This document shows, in pieces, positions 27,950 to 38,516 of a stretch of DNA of 64,000 nucleotides. The stretch is from Dysosmobacter welbionis. Its GTDB lineage: Bacteria; Bacillota; Clostridia; Oscillospirales; Oscillospiraceae. Both the position numbers and the translations under genes were made by a program. Location: NCBI RefSeq assembly GCF_005121165.3, contig NZ_CP034413.3:3062001-3126000 (forward strand). Reading direction: 5' to 3'. Within the stretch, counting starts at the first letter, position 1, and each line of letters begins with the position of its first letter. A model generated the notes under the pieces. That model did no database searches. It was not told where the DNA came from and saw nothing but the letters and a program-made list of their open reading frames with translations.

Positions 27950-30054
27950 ATGCCGAGAAAAACACCTCTTGAAAATACCCGTAATATCGGCATTATGGCT
28001 CACATCGATGCAGGCAAGACGACGACTACCGAGCGTATCCTGTTCTACACCGGCGTGAACTATAAGATCGGTGAGACCCATGATGGCACCGCCACCATGG
28101 ACTGGATGGCCCAGGAGCAGGAGCGCGGCATCACCATCACGTCCGCCGCCACCACCTGCTACTGGTCCGGTTCCAAGAACCAGTTCAAGCCCACCCGGAT
28201 TAACATCATCGACACTCCGGGCCACGTGGACTTCACCGTGGAGGTGGAGCGCTCCCTGCGCGTGCTGGACGGCTCTGTCACCGTGCTGTGCGCCAAGGGC
28301 GGCGTGGAGCCCCAGTCTGAGACTGTGTGGCGCCAGGCCGATAACTACAAGGTCCCCGGATGATCTATGTCAACAAGATGGACATCATGGGCGCCGACTT
28401 CTACAACGTGCTCCGCATGATTGAGGAGCGCCTGAAGTGCAACGCCGTGCCCATCCAGCTCCCCATCGGCAGCGAGGATACCTTTAAAGGCATCATCGAC
28501 CTGATCGAGATGGACGCGGACATCTACTATGACGATCTGGGCAAGGATATGCGCGTGGAGCCCATCCCCGCGGACATGGTGGACCTGGCAAACGAGTACC
28601 GGGAGAAGCTGATGGACGCCGTGTCCATGGTGGACGAGTCTATCATGGAGGCATATCTGGCTGGCGAGGAAGTTCCCACGGCCAAGATCCGTGCGGCCAT
28701 CCGCAAGGCCACGATCGCCAATGAGATGGTGCCCGTCACCTGCGGCACGTCTTACCGCAACAAGGGCGTGCAGAAGCTGCTGGATGCCATCGTGGACTAT
28801 ATGCCCTCTCCCCTGGACATTCCGCCCATCAAGGGCGTGAACCCCAAGACTGATGAGGAGGACGAGCGTCCTGCGGACGACAACGCCCCCTTCTCCGCCC
28901 TGGCGTTCAAGATCATGACCGACCCCTATGTGGGCCGCCTGAGCTTCTTCCGCGTCTATTCCGGCCATCTGACCACCGGTTCCTCCGTGCTGAACAGCAC
29001 CAAGAACGTCAAGGAGCGTATCGGCCGGATTCTGCAGATGCACGCCAACCACCGGGAGGATATCGAGGAGGTCTTCTCCGGCGATATCGAGGCTGCCGTG
29101 GGTCTGAAGAACACCACCACCGGCGACACCCTGTGCGATGAAAAGGCACCCATCATCCTGGAGTCCATGGAGTTCCCCGAGCCCGTCATCCGCGTGGCCA
29201 TCGAGCCCAAGACCAAGGCCGGCCAGGAGAAGATGACCATGGGCCTCATCAAGCTGGCCGAGGAGGATCCCACCTTCAAGACCTACACGGATGAGGAGAC
29301 CGGCCAGACCATCATCGCCGGCATGGGCGAGCTGCACCTGGAGATCATCGTGGACCGCCTGCTGCGCGAGTTCAAGGTGGAGGCCAACGTGGGCGCACCT
29401 CAGGTCGCCTACAAGGAGACCATCAAGAAGGCCGTGGACCAGGACACCAAGTATGCCCGTCAGTCCGGCGGCAAGGGCCAGTACGGCCATGTCAAGATCC
29501 ACGTGGAGCCCAACGAGTCCGGCAAGGGCTACGAGTTTGTCAACGCCATCGTGGGCGGCGCCGTTCCCAAGGAGTATATCCCGGCTGTCGACGCCGGTAT
29601 CCAGGGCGCCATGAACGCCGGCGTGGTGGCCGGCTTCCCCGTGGTGGATGTGAAGGTCACCCTGTACGACGGCTCCTATCATGAGGTGGACTCCTCTGAA
29701 ATGGCGTTCAAGATCGCTGGCTCCATGGCCTTCAAGGAGGCCTGCCGCAAGGCCGATCCCACGCTGCTGGAGCCCATCATGAAGGTCAGTGTCATCGTGC
29801 CCGATGAGTATATGGGCGATGTCATCGGCGACCTGAACAGCCGCCGCGGCCAGATCATCCAGCTGGAGGCCCGTCCCGGCGCCCAGCAGATCGACGCCTA
29901 CGTGCCCCTGGCCGAGATGTTCGGCTATGCCACCGATCTGCGCTCCCGCACCCAGGGCCGCGGCCAGTACACCATGGAGCCCAGCCACTACGTGGAGATC
30001 CCGAAGAATATCCGGGATAAGATCGTGGAGACCCGCAATAAGCCCCAGGCGTAA
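27950..30054 (+). CDS. fusA: Elongation factor G (one frameshift)
   Basis: Translocation GTPase. P-loop [15 protein letters not shown], switch [10 protein letters not shown], then NKMD. The frame breaks after NYKVP at a C4 run (28354-28357); one more C restores [20 protein letters not shown]. Domain III-V motifs follow ([43 protein letters not shown]). Restored length 701 aa. 15 nt after rpsG. Confidence 0.97.
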
Positions 30055-30065
30055 GGAAAAAGGGA

Positions 30066-30094
30066 TTGATTTTCCCTCCATTATACGGTAAAAT
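30066..30094 (+). promoter_or_regulatory. Putative internal promoter of tuf
   Basis: TTGATT (30066-30071), 17 bp, TAAAAT (30089-30094) in the fusA-tuf gap, 65 nt before the tuf ATG. Confidence 0.5.
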
Positions 30095-30159
30095 AAGCAA
30101 TGCTGAGAAAAACCGCATTGCACCCAACAGATTTTGAAAATTGACAGGAGGATTTTCAA

Positions 30160-31365
<1,206 letters not shown>

Positions 31366-31380
31366 TTTTTCAGCCAAGAA

Positions 31381-31413
31381 AAAGAACTGCCGCAATGCGG
31401 CAGTTCTTTTTTT
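31381..31413 (+). terminator. Bidirectional terminator between tuf and the DUF4830-like gene
   Basis: AAAGAACTGCCGC / GCGGCAGTTCTTT stem with AAT loop, then seven T on the plus strand; the minus strand also ends in a T-run, so it can serve the convergent gene. Confidence 0.9.
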
Positions 31414-31437
31414 GCCCGCAGGCCATTCCGAACGGGC

Positions 31438-31908
31438 TCAGTCCTGCTCCGGATAGACCAGTGTGTCCTGGAATCCGTCTGCCCCGGCGCAGAGGATATC
31501 CCCGGCCACCGGCTGCCCCTCGCAGACGTAGAGGTTGGCCTGGACACCCTCCGGCCGTCCGGGATAGTTGGTGACGGTGTAGGTGTACCGGGCCACTTGC
31601 TTGCCGCAGCACGCAGAAAGGTCGAAGCCCTGGGAATCCTGCAGCTCGTTGTAGGTGAGGTAGGGCTCCTCCAGTTTCTCCGGCAGCAGAAACTGCAGCG
31701 TCTCCACCGGTTCCTCCTCCACCTGCCAGCCCATGGACTCCAGATAGGCGATGCGGTCGGCATTGCCGGTCAGCTGCCAAGCTGCCGCGTCCTGACCGCC
31801 ACCGGAGCGGCCCACCAGCAGCAGGACGGCGGCCGCCAGGATGCCGGCCAGGATCACAGCCACAACGGCCTTTGTCTTCTTGGAAACCCGCGCGGTCCAA
31901 ATCAGCAT
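31438..31908 (-). CDS. DUF4830-like membrane-anchored protein
   Basis: 156 aa. N-terminal membrane anchor (KTKAVVAVILAGILAAAVLL), then an extracytoplasmic domain with YLESMGWQVEEEPVETLQFL, TYNELQDSQGFDLSACCGK and YTVTNYPGRPEGVQANLYV. It matches the DUF4830 family as I know it (anchored proteins of Clostridia, function unknown). GGAGGGA site upstream. Convergent with tuf and divergent from rsuA. Confidence 0.65.
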   Translation of the reverse strand: MLIWTARVSKKTKAVVAVILAGILAAAVLLLVGRSGGGQDAAAWQLTGNADRIAYLESMGWQVEEEPVETLQFLLPEKLEEPYLTYNELQDSQGFDLSACCGKQVARYTYTVTNYPGRPEGVQANLYVCEGQPVAGDILCAGADGFQDTLVYPEQD

Positions 31909-32057
31909 ATCGATCCCTCCTGCATCTTCCTATTCATTTTTTTCCGGATTTATGATAAGATGAAGCAGAACAAGCCGTCGGAAGAGAGTCTGCCGTGTTC
32001 GTCCCGGGGGAAGAGAAGCGGTAAAAAGAGGCAGAGGTCAGCAAGGAGGAGGCCGGC

Positions 32058-32780
32058 ATGGAGAAAGCGCGTCTGGACAAGATCATCGCCGGGGAGGGGA
32101 CATACTCCCGGCGGGAAGTGAGGCTCCTGGTCCGCCAGGGCCGGGTGCTGGTGAACGGTGTGCCTGCCCGGTCTCCGGAGGACAAGGTGGTGCCGGAGGC
32201 AGTGGAGATTATGGTGGACGGGACCGTGCTGCACTGCCGCCGCTACACCTGGATCATGCTTCATAAGCCTGCGGGGGTCCTCTCCGCCACGGAGGACGGC
32301 CGGGGGGCCACAGTGCTGGACTTGCTGCCGCCGGAGCTCCGGCGGCGGGGACTGTTTCCGGTGGGGCGGCTGGACAAGGATACGGAGGGATTGCTGCTGC
32401 TGACCAACGAAGGAGGACTGGCCCACGACATCCTCTCTCCCAAGCATCATGTGGACAAGGTCTACTATGCCCGCACTGCCGGCTGTCTGACGGAGGAGGA
32501 CTGCAGGGCGTTTGCGGCAGGCATGACCCTGGGAGGCGGCCTGGAATGCCTGCCGGCGGGGCTGGAGATCCTCTCCGCCGGGCCGGAGGGCAGCGAGGGG
32601 CTGGTCACCCTGCGGGAGGGGAAGTTCCATCAGGTGAAGCGGATGCTGGCGGCTCGGGGAAAGCCGGTCCTCTATCTGAAGCGGGTCCGCATGGGCAATT
32701 TGCCACTAGATCCGGCCCTGGAACCCGGCACATACCGATATTTGACGGAGGATGAGGTAGAGAGCCTGCGAAATTTCTAA
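32058..32780 (+). CDS. rsuA: 16S rRNA pseudouridine synthase, RsuA family
   Basis: 240 aa. N-terminal S4 RNA-binding domain (RLDKIIAGEGTYSRREVRLL), catalytic GRLDKDTEGLLLLTNEG with the essential Asp in the first RLD, YYARTAGCLTEED and EGKFHQVKRMLAARG. In E. coli RsuA makes Psi516 of 16S rRNA; RsuA and RluB/E/F subfamilies are hard to separate by eye. AGGAGG site. Confidence 0.88.
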   Translation: MEKARLDKIIAGEGTYSRREVRLLVRQGRVLVNGVPARSPEDKVVPEAVEIMVDGTVLHCRRYTWIMLHKPAGVLSATEDGRGATVLDLLPPELRRRGLFPVGRLDKDTEGLLLLTNEGGLAHDILSPKHHVDKVYYARTAGCLTEEDCRAFAAGMTLGGGLECLPAGLEILSAGPEGSEGLVTLREGKFHQVKRMLAARGKPVLYLKRVRMGNLPLDPALEPGTYRYLTEDEVESLRNF

Positions 32781-32851
32781 CGGCCACATCAGAAAATTCA
32801 AATCTTGCCCAAAAAAGAAGCCGTTTTTTTGTTGAAAAAAGAAAATATATC

Positions 32852-32880
32852 TTGCATTTTGACAAATTCAACGATATAAT
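32852..32880 (+). promoter_or_regulatory. Promoter of the PucR/CdaR-type regulator
   Basis: TTGCAT (32852-32857), 17 bp, TATAAT (32875-32880); a further TTGACA lies just downstream (32889-32894). Confidence 0.65.
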
Positions 32881-32939
32881 ATATCCATTGACAATTTGCA
32901 CAACGCCCCCACGTGTGATTTTAGAGGAGGAGGACGACC

Positions 32940-34030
32940 ATGTCTGGAAGAATTTTTCAAAATGTGGTGCTGCAGCTGAAGGAAAATACGGACCGGACGG
33001 TTGGCGTCATTGACGGTGAGGGCATCGTCATCGCCTGCAGCGAACTGGCGATGATCGGCCAGCGGTGGGCGGAGCATGTGCCTGCCATCAATGCTGCCGG
33101 CGGCGCCATCGTCACGTCGGAGGGAAAGACATTCAAGGCCCTGAACGGCTGGGGAACCCAGTTTGACTATGCAGCCTTCGCCTTTGGCGACAACGAGATC
33201 AGCAAGACCGTTTGCGCCATGGCCACGGTGGCGCTGAATGCAGCCAAATCCTACTACGAGGAGAAACATGACCGGGGGTCCTTCATCAAGGACATCATCT
33301 CCGATAACATCATGCTGGGGGATATCTATGTGCGGGCCAAGGAGCTGCGGGTCACAGCGGACGTGCCCCGGGGCGTATTCGTGGTCCGCACCCTGAAGAA
33401 GGGGAGTCTGTCCCCACGGACGTGATCCAGTCCCTGTTCCCGGACCGGCAAAACGATTTCGTCCTCAGCATCGGCGAGGGCGACGTGGTCCTCATCCGCC
33501 AGATGCCGGAGGGCTCCGGCATCAAGGAGCTGAACAAGATCGCCTCCTCTATTGAGGAGGCCCTCCGCGCCGGCGGGGAGCCCACGGTGGTGGTGGGCAT
33601 CGGCACCGTGGCCACCCACCTGCGGGACTTGGCCAAGAGCTATAAGGAGGCACAGATCGCCATTGAGGTGGGCAAGGTCTTTGACACGGAGAAGTACGTC
33701 ATCAACTATGAGAATTTGGGCATCGGCCGGTTGATCTATCAGCTGCCCACCACCCTGTGCGAGATGTTCCTCCAGGAGGTGTTCAAAAAGAACCCCATCG
33801 ACGCACTGGACAAGGAGACGCTCTTCACCATCCACAAGTTCTTTGAGAACAACCTGAACGTGTCCGAGACCGCCCGGAAGCTGTTCGTCCACCGGAACAC
33901 TCTGGTGTACCGGCTGGAGAAGATCAAGAAGCTGACGGGCCTGGACCTGCGGGAGTTCGACGACGCCATTACCTTCAAGGTGGCTCTGATGGTCAAGAAA
34001 TATCTGACCTCCCGGGGCATCGACTCCTGA
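32940..34030 (+). CDS. PucR/CdaR-family transcriptional regulator (one frameshift)
   Basis: N-terminal sugar-diacid/PAS-like sensory region (RTVGVIDGEGIVIACSELAM), a central GGDEF-like domain remnant, and the C-terminal PucR helix-turn-helix (NNLNVSETARKLFVHRNTLV, YRLEKIKKLTGLDL). The frame breaks at a G4 run (33411-33414); one more G restores KGESVPTDVIQSLFP and a protein of 363 aa. Monocistronic, with its own promoter and terminator. The effector and targets are not indicated by neighbours. Confidence 0.82.
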
Positions 34031-34052
34031 GCCTGGATGGATCACACAAGCG

Positions 34053-34081
34053 CCCCGGCCGGAATTCCGGCCGGGGTTTTT
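34053..34081 (+). terminator. Intrinsic terminator after the PucR-type regulator
   Basis: Perfect palindrome CCCCGGCCGG...CCGGCCGGGG around AATT, then five T. Confidence 0.9.
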
Positions 34082-34143
34082 CGCGCCCGGCGGAGACGGA
34101 CCGCCGGGGAGGAAAACGGAATCGGAAGATTTGAAAAAGGCGG

Positions 34144-34172
34144 TTGCATTGCGGCGGAAAACCAGATATAAT
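34144..34172 (+). promoter_or_regulatory. Promoter of ftsEX
   Basis: TTGCAT (34144-34149), 17 bp, TATAAT (34167-34172), about 87 nt before ftsE. Confidence 0.75.
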
Positions 34173-34258
34173 GAAAAAAGCTCTTACATTATGTCGACTG
34201 GCGGGGAACCTTTCGGCCGCGCCCGGCGTGTATAAAATAGGGAACACGAGGTACAGAC

Positions 34259-34950
34259 ATGATTCGATTAAAAGACGTGGAGATGGAGTACGACAACGGC
34301 ACCCGGGCCATCAAGGGCATTACCCTGACGATCGAGGACGGGGAATTCGTGTTTCTGGTGGGCCCTTCGGGGTCCGGCAAGTCCACCATCATCAAGCTGC
34401 TGACCGGCGAGGTGGAACCCTGCGCCGGACGCATTATGATCAACGGTTTTTCCGTCAGCAACATCTCAGAAAAGCAGATCCCCCTGATGCGCCGCACTCT
34501 GGGAGTGATTTTTCAGGATTTCCGGCTGATCGAGAAGAAGACTGTCTATGACAACCTGGCCTTTGTCATGCGGGCAGTGGGCGCCAGCCCCAAGGAGATC
34601 CGCAAGCGCATCCCCTATGTGCTGGAGCTGGTGGGCCTGGGGAAAAAGGCGGACAGCTATCCCACGGAGCTCTCCGGCGGCGAGCAGCAGCGGGTAGCCA
34701 TTGCCCGGGCCCTGGTGAACAACCCCAACACCATCATCGCCGACGAGCCCACCGGAAACCTGGACCCGGAGCGGTCCCTGGAGCTGATGAGCCTGCTGGT
34801 GAAGATCAACGAGCTGGGCACCACCGTGGTGGTGGTGACCCACGAGAAGGACCTGGTGGACCGCTTCGGCAAGCGGGTGGTCACCATCGATTCCGGCCAT
34901 GTCGTCAACGACAGCGTGGGCGGCTATGTGGGGGGCATATCCATGGCTAA
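34259..34950 (+). CDS. ftsE: Cell-division ABC ATPase FtsE (fused in frame to FtsX by an indel)
   Basis: Walker A GPSGSGKST at about 38-46, Q-loop FQDFRLI, signature LSGGEQQRVAIARAL, Walker B ADEPTGNLD. As written, the frame runs straight on into FtsX, giving a 524-aa fusion. Adding one G to the G6 run at 34930-34935 would instead end FtsE with a TAA at 34948-34950, after 230 aa. That is the usual FtsE length, and it creates a normal 8-nt overlap with the ftsX ATG. I therefore treat the fusion as an artefact. FtsEX activates peptidoglycan hydrolases; the M23 protein downstream is the likely partner. Confidence 0.9.
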
Positions 34951-35833
34951 ACGTCACGATTTCAGCTATTTTTTCCACGAGGGACTGAGCAATATGTTCA
35001 GCCACGGCTTCATGTCCTTTGCCGCCATCGGCATCACGGTGGCCTGCCTGCTGATTATGGGTACCTTTACCCTGGTGGCGGTAAACGCCAATGAGCTGCT
35101 GACCACCCTGGAACAGGAGAATGAGATCCTGGCCTATGTGGATGACAGCTACACCGAGACCCAGGCCCGGGCCCTCAAGTCCCGGCTGGAGGCCATTCCC
35201 AATGTGGCCTCCGTCACCTTCATTTCCAGGGATGAGGCCATGGAGGACTTCAAGGCCCAGTACCCGGATGAGGAGCTGTTCCAGGACCTGGACCCGGAGA
35301 TTCTGGAGGACCGCTACGCCATCAAGCTGGTGGATCTGGAGGCGCAGAGCGAGACCGTGGAGGCGGTGCAGGCCCTCACCGGCATCTCCGATGTCAGCCA
35401 CTACGAGGAGATCGCCGGTGGTTTTGTCACTGTGCGGAACGTAGCCACGGTGGTATGCGTGGCACTGATCGCCATCTTGTTCGTAGTGTCGGTGTTCATC
35501 ATCTCCAACACCATCAAGCTCACCACCTTTGACCGGCGGGAGGAGATCGCCATCATGCGGATGGTGGGCGCCACCAACGGCTTCATCCGCTGGCCCTTTG
35601 TGTATGAGGGCTTCATGCTGGGCCTGCTGGGCGCGGTGATCGCCTTCTTCCTCCAGTGGGCGCTGTATGCGGCAGTGGCCCGGGGTGTGGATAGCAACGA
35701 CACGCTGCAGCTGATCCAGGTGATGCCCTTCTCGGAGCTCTGGGCGCCAGTGGCGGCGGTGTTCGCTCTAGCGGGCATTGTGATCGGCGTGGGAGGCAGC
35801 CTCTCCGCTATCCGGAAATTTTTGCAGGTGTGA
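34943..35833 (+). CDS. ftsX: Cell-division permease-like protein FtsX
   Basis: 296 aa from the ATG at 34943 (MAKRHDFSYFFHEGLSNMFS), preceded by a G-rich site. Four membrane helices: one after the N-terminus (FAAIGITVACLLIMGTFTLV), an extracellular loop of about 110 residues, then three C-terminal helices (ATVVCVALIAILFVVSVFII; FVYEGFMLGLLGAVIAFFL; a final one before the end). FtsX couples FtsE to the extracellular hydrolase. Read-through fusion with FtsE is discussed under ftsE. Confidence 0.9.
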   Translation: MAKRHDFSYFFHEGLSNMFSHGFMSFAAIGITVACLLIMGTFTLVAVNANELLTTLEQENEILAYVDDSYTETQARALKSRLEAIPNVASVTFISRDEAMEDFKAQYPDEELFQDLDPEILEDRYAIKLVDLEAQSETVEAVQALTGISDVSHYEEIAGGFVTVRNVATVVCVALIAILFVVSVFIISNTIKLTTFDRREEIAIMRMVGATNGFIRWPFVYEGFMLGLLGAVIAFFLQWALYAAVARGVDSNDTLQLIQVMPFSELWAPVAAVFALAGIVIGVGGSLSAIRKFLQV

Positions 35834-35843
35834 GGTGACGGGC

Positions 35844-37088
35844 ATGAAGAAAGCTGGCAGGCGATTCCACCGCATCTTCCGCGCCGTGTTCGTAGCGGCG
35901 CTGGCCTTGGCTATCACCGGCGCCAATCTGGCTCCGGCGGCGGCCGTCACCTGGGCGGACGTGAATGAATTGAAGGATGAGGCCAACGGCCTGGACGCGG
36001 AGAAAAAGGAGCTCCAGGCCAAGCTGGATGCCCTGGCGGACGACAAGAGCCAGGCTGTGGCCCGGAAAGAGCTGCTGGACCAGCAGATCGCCAATACGGA
36101 GGCACAGATCGCCAATACGCAGGCCCAGATCGACCGGTATGCCGCCCTCATCACCCAGACGGAGGCGGAGCTGGTAGAGGCTGAGGAAAAAGAGGCGGCC
36201 CAGTACGAGCTGTTCTGCAGCCGGGTCCGAGAGATGGAGAAGCAGGACGAGGTCAGCTACTGGGCGGTGCTGTTCCGGGCCAGCAGCTTTACCGACCTGT
36301 TGGGCCGGCTGGACGCCATCAACGAGATCATGAAGTACGACCAGGGCGTCATCGACGACCTCAAGGCCCTTCAGGCGGAGATCGAGGAGAAGAAGGCCAC
36401 GCTGGAGAGCAGCAAGGCTGAGACCGAGGCTGCCAAGGCGGAGCTGGTCAGCAAGGAGAATGAGCTGAACACCCAGCGCAGCCAGGCCAACGCCGTCATC
36501 CAGCAGCTGTCCGCCAACGAGAACGAGACGGAGGCCGCACTGGCAGATCTGGAGGCGGAGCAGGACGCCCTGTGGGCGGAGGCCCAGCGCCTCAGCGACC
36601 AGCTGGTGGCCCAGCAGGCCGCCAACGGCCAGTCCACAGAGTCCAATCCAGGCGGCTACATCTGGCCGGTGAACAGCCGGTACATCACCTCCACCATGGG
36701 CGGACGGAACTCTCCCGGCGGTATCGGCTCCACCAACCACAAGGGTACGGACATCGGCCGGGTGGGTTACACCAGCTCCATCTACGCAGCCAAGTCCGGC
36801 ACGGTCATCGTGTCCCAGTACAGCAGCTCCTACGGCAACTATGTGGTCATCTCCCACGGCAGCGGCAATACCACACTGTATGCCCACATGTCCAGCCGGA
36901 AGGTGTCTGTGGGCCAGTATGTGAACCAGGGAGACGTGATCGGCATCACCGGCTCCACCGGCAACTCCACCGGACCGCACCTGCACTTTGAGGTGACGGA
37001 GAACGGCGTCCGGGTGAATCCACTGAACGACGGCGCAGAGCCCAAGATGGGATATCTCACCGGCTATACCCTTTCAAAAAGTGCATAA
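35844..37088 (+). CDS. Secreted coiled-coil M23 peptidase (FtsEX-dependent hydrolase or activator)
   Basis: 414 aa from ATG at 35844 (GAGGTG site; the GTG at 35835 is weaker). Sec signal peptide with an APAAA cleavage region, then about 230 residues of heptad-rich coiled coil (LKDEANGLDAEKKELQAKLD and on), then a LytM domain with HKGTDIG and the HxH motif GPHLHFEV, so the zinc ligands are intact. It follows ftsX by 10 nt. Coiled coil plus LytM is the EnvC-like layout, and linkage to ftsEX fits a septal hydrolase controlled by FtsEX. Confidence 0.88.
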   Translation: MKKAGRRFHRIFRAVFVAALALAITGANLAPAAAVTWADVNELKDEANGLDAEKKELQAKLDALADDKSQAVARKELLDQQIANTEAQIANTQAQIDRYAALITQTEAELVEAEEKEAAQYELFCSRVREMEKQDEVSYWAVLFRASSFTDLLGRLDAINEIMKYDQGVIDDLKALQAEIEEKKATLESSKAETEAAKAELVSKENELNTQRSQANAVIQQLSANENETEAALADLEAEQDALWAEAQRLSDQLVAQQAANGQSTESNPGGYIWPVNSRYITSTMGGRNSPGGIGSTNHKGTDIGRVGYTSSIYAAKSGTVIVSQYSSSYGNYVVISHGSGNTTLYAHMSSRKVSVGQYVNQGDVIGITGSTGNSTGPHLHFEVTENGVRVNPLNDGAEPKMGYLTGYTLSKSA

Positions 37089-37094
37089 ACACCG

Positions 37095-37128
37095 CTCCCG
37101 CCCCGTAGGATGGGGCGGGAGTGATTTT
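37095..37128 (+). terminator. Terminator after the M23 gene, overlapping the next ribosome site
   Basis: CTCCCGCCCC (37095-37104) pairs with GGGGCGGGAG (37112-37121), then TGATTTT. The 3' arm GGGAG lies 7-8 nt before the next ATG, so the same bases can act as its ribosome site. Confidence 0.65.
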
Positions 37129-37878
37129 ATGATCGGTATGATGACTTGGACGCCCCCTGCGGGCGGCGTCCGGCAAAAGAGCGTGGTTCTGGAGACGCGG
37201 GCCCTGCTCCACCTGCGGGTGGCCTGGGCGTCGGTGGCCAGGGGCCCCCGGACACCGGAGGCCCTGGTGCGGCGGCGGGTGCTGACGGCCGCCAAGCGGC
37301 TGCGGAAGGCCGGTGTCACCCGTCTGGTGGTGCCGGAGGCGTTTGCCTATGGGGAACAGCTGGAGAAGGTCGGTGTGGCGCCGGTGTCCACGCTGCCTCT
37401 GCGGCGGGCGCTGGCGGCGGATCTGGCACGGGCGGTCATGGCAGGGCGGAACCTCTCCGGCGGCAGCGCACGGCTGGCGGTGGCGGGAGACCAGCTCTCC
37501 GGCGAGCTGGTGCGGACCGTGACGGAGCTGGCGCTGGGAAACCGTTACGTGCTGCTGGATGTGCCCTACGGCGGCGACACCCTGGCCAATCAGCTGCGGC
37601 GGGAGTACGGCGTTTCCCTGCTGCTGTCCCCCACCCGGCAGCAGATGGAAGAGGCGGATGTGCTGGTGCTGTTCGCGGCCCGGACGGACCTGCGACGGCG
37701 GGACCCGGCAGTGCTGCGGCTGTATGATGAGGCGGCGCCTCTGCCGCCGCTGCTGCTGCCGCCGGTGCTGGAGGGCCAGATGCCCCCGGGCCTCTGCCGC
37801 CCTCAGCTGCTGGCCGTACTGGTGGAGAGCGGCGTCCTGCGGCCGGGGCAGATCACCGTGGGCACGGCGGAGAGCTGA
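37129..37878 (+). CDS. Hypothetical protein, Rossmann-like
   Basis: 249 aa from ATG at 37129 (an in-frame ATG at 37081 lies inside the M23 gene end and is less likely). No family recognised. Alternating hydrophobic strands and helices (GVTRLVVPEAFAYGEQLEKV; NRYVLLDVPYGGDTLANQLR; EEADVLVLFAARTDLRRRDP) suggest a soluble alpha/beta protein; no signal peptide or membrane helix. Very rich in Arg, Leu and Ala. The position between the FtsEX unit and greA gives no clear role. Confidence 0.65.
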   Translation: MIGMMTWTPPAGGVRQKSVVLETRALLHLRVAWASVARGPRTPEALVRRRVLTAAKRLRKAGVTRLVVPEAFAYGEQLEKVGVAPVSTLPLRRALAADLARAVMAGRNLSGGSARLAVAGDQLSGELVRTVTELALGNRYVLLDVPYGGDTLANQLRREYGVSLLLSPTRQQMEEADVLVLFAARTDLRRRDPAVLRLYDEAAPLPPLLLPPVLEGQMPPGLCRPQLLAVLVESGVLRPGQITVGTAES

Positions 37879-37916
37879 CACCGCAGAGAATTTTGCAAAA
37901 CCGCAGGCGGCATCGC

Positions 37917-37945
37917 TTGACATTCTCAAATCCACACACTATAAT
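37917..37945 (+). promoter_or_regulatory. Promoter of greA-lysS
   Basis: TTGACA (37917-37922), 17 bp, TATAAT (37940-37945), both perfect. Confidence 0.88.
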
Positions 37946-38030
37946 ACTACTCTATGATAATATAGCATCATTATGTGCAGGGGCGGCCGCATCGGCCGCC
38001 CTGCCAAAGGATAGGAGAGATACGGTCCAC

Positions 38031-38504
38031 ATGGAAAGAGAGTACAAGATGAGCGCGGCCCGCGCCCAGGAACTGCAGGAAGAGCTGAACTATTTGAAGA
38101 CCACCCGGTCTGACGAGGTGGCGGAGCAGATCAAGGTGGCCCGGGGCTTCGGCGATTTGAGCGAGAACAGCGAGTACGACGAGGCAAAGAACGAGCAGGG
38201 CAAGCTGTATTCCCGCATCGCAGAGCTGGAGGAGATCCTGCAGCACGTGGTGATCGTGGACGAGAGCAACGCCCCCACCAACGTGGTGACCATCGGCTGC
38301 AAGGTGACGGTGGCGGACAAGAACGGCAACACCATGCCCGCCTACCGCATCGTGGGCTCTCAGGAGTCCGACCCCATGAACGGCATCATTTCCGAGGAGT
38401 CTCCCTTCGGCAAGGCCCTGGTCGGAGCCAAGGAGGGGGACACCGTTACGGTGGAGGCCCCCAGCGGCGCCATCGTCTACACGGTGCAGAAGATCGAGCG
38501 GTAA
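38031..38504 (+). CDS. greA: Transcription elongation factor GreA
   Basis: 157 aa from ATG at 38031 (AGGAG upstream; in-frame codons further up precede the promoter and cannot be used). N-terminal coiled coil with the acidic tip GFGDLSENSEYDEAKNEQG that stimulates RNA cleavage by stalled polymerase, and a C-terminal FKBP-like domain (SPFGKALVGAKEGDTVTVEA). lysS follows after 12 nt, so they are co-transcribed, as in many Bacillota. Confidence 0.95.
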   Translation: MEREYKMSAARAQELQEELNYLKTTRSDEVAEQIKVARGFGDLSENSEYDEAKNEQGKLYSRIAELEEILQHVVIVDESNAPTNVVTIGCKVTVADKNGNTMPAYRIVGSQESDPMNGIISEESPFGKALVGAKEGDTVTVEAPSGAIVYTVQKIER

Positions 38505-38516
38505 AGGAGAGCGGAC

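Noticed and set aside
28354-28357. Programmed frameshifting in fusA, rpoB, secA and others
   Set aside because: No slippery heptamer plus pseudoknot arrangement is apparent, the genes are known to be continuous in bacteria, and the same one-base loss recurs at unrelated homopolymers.
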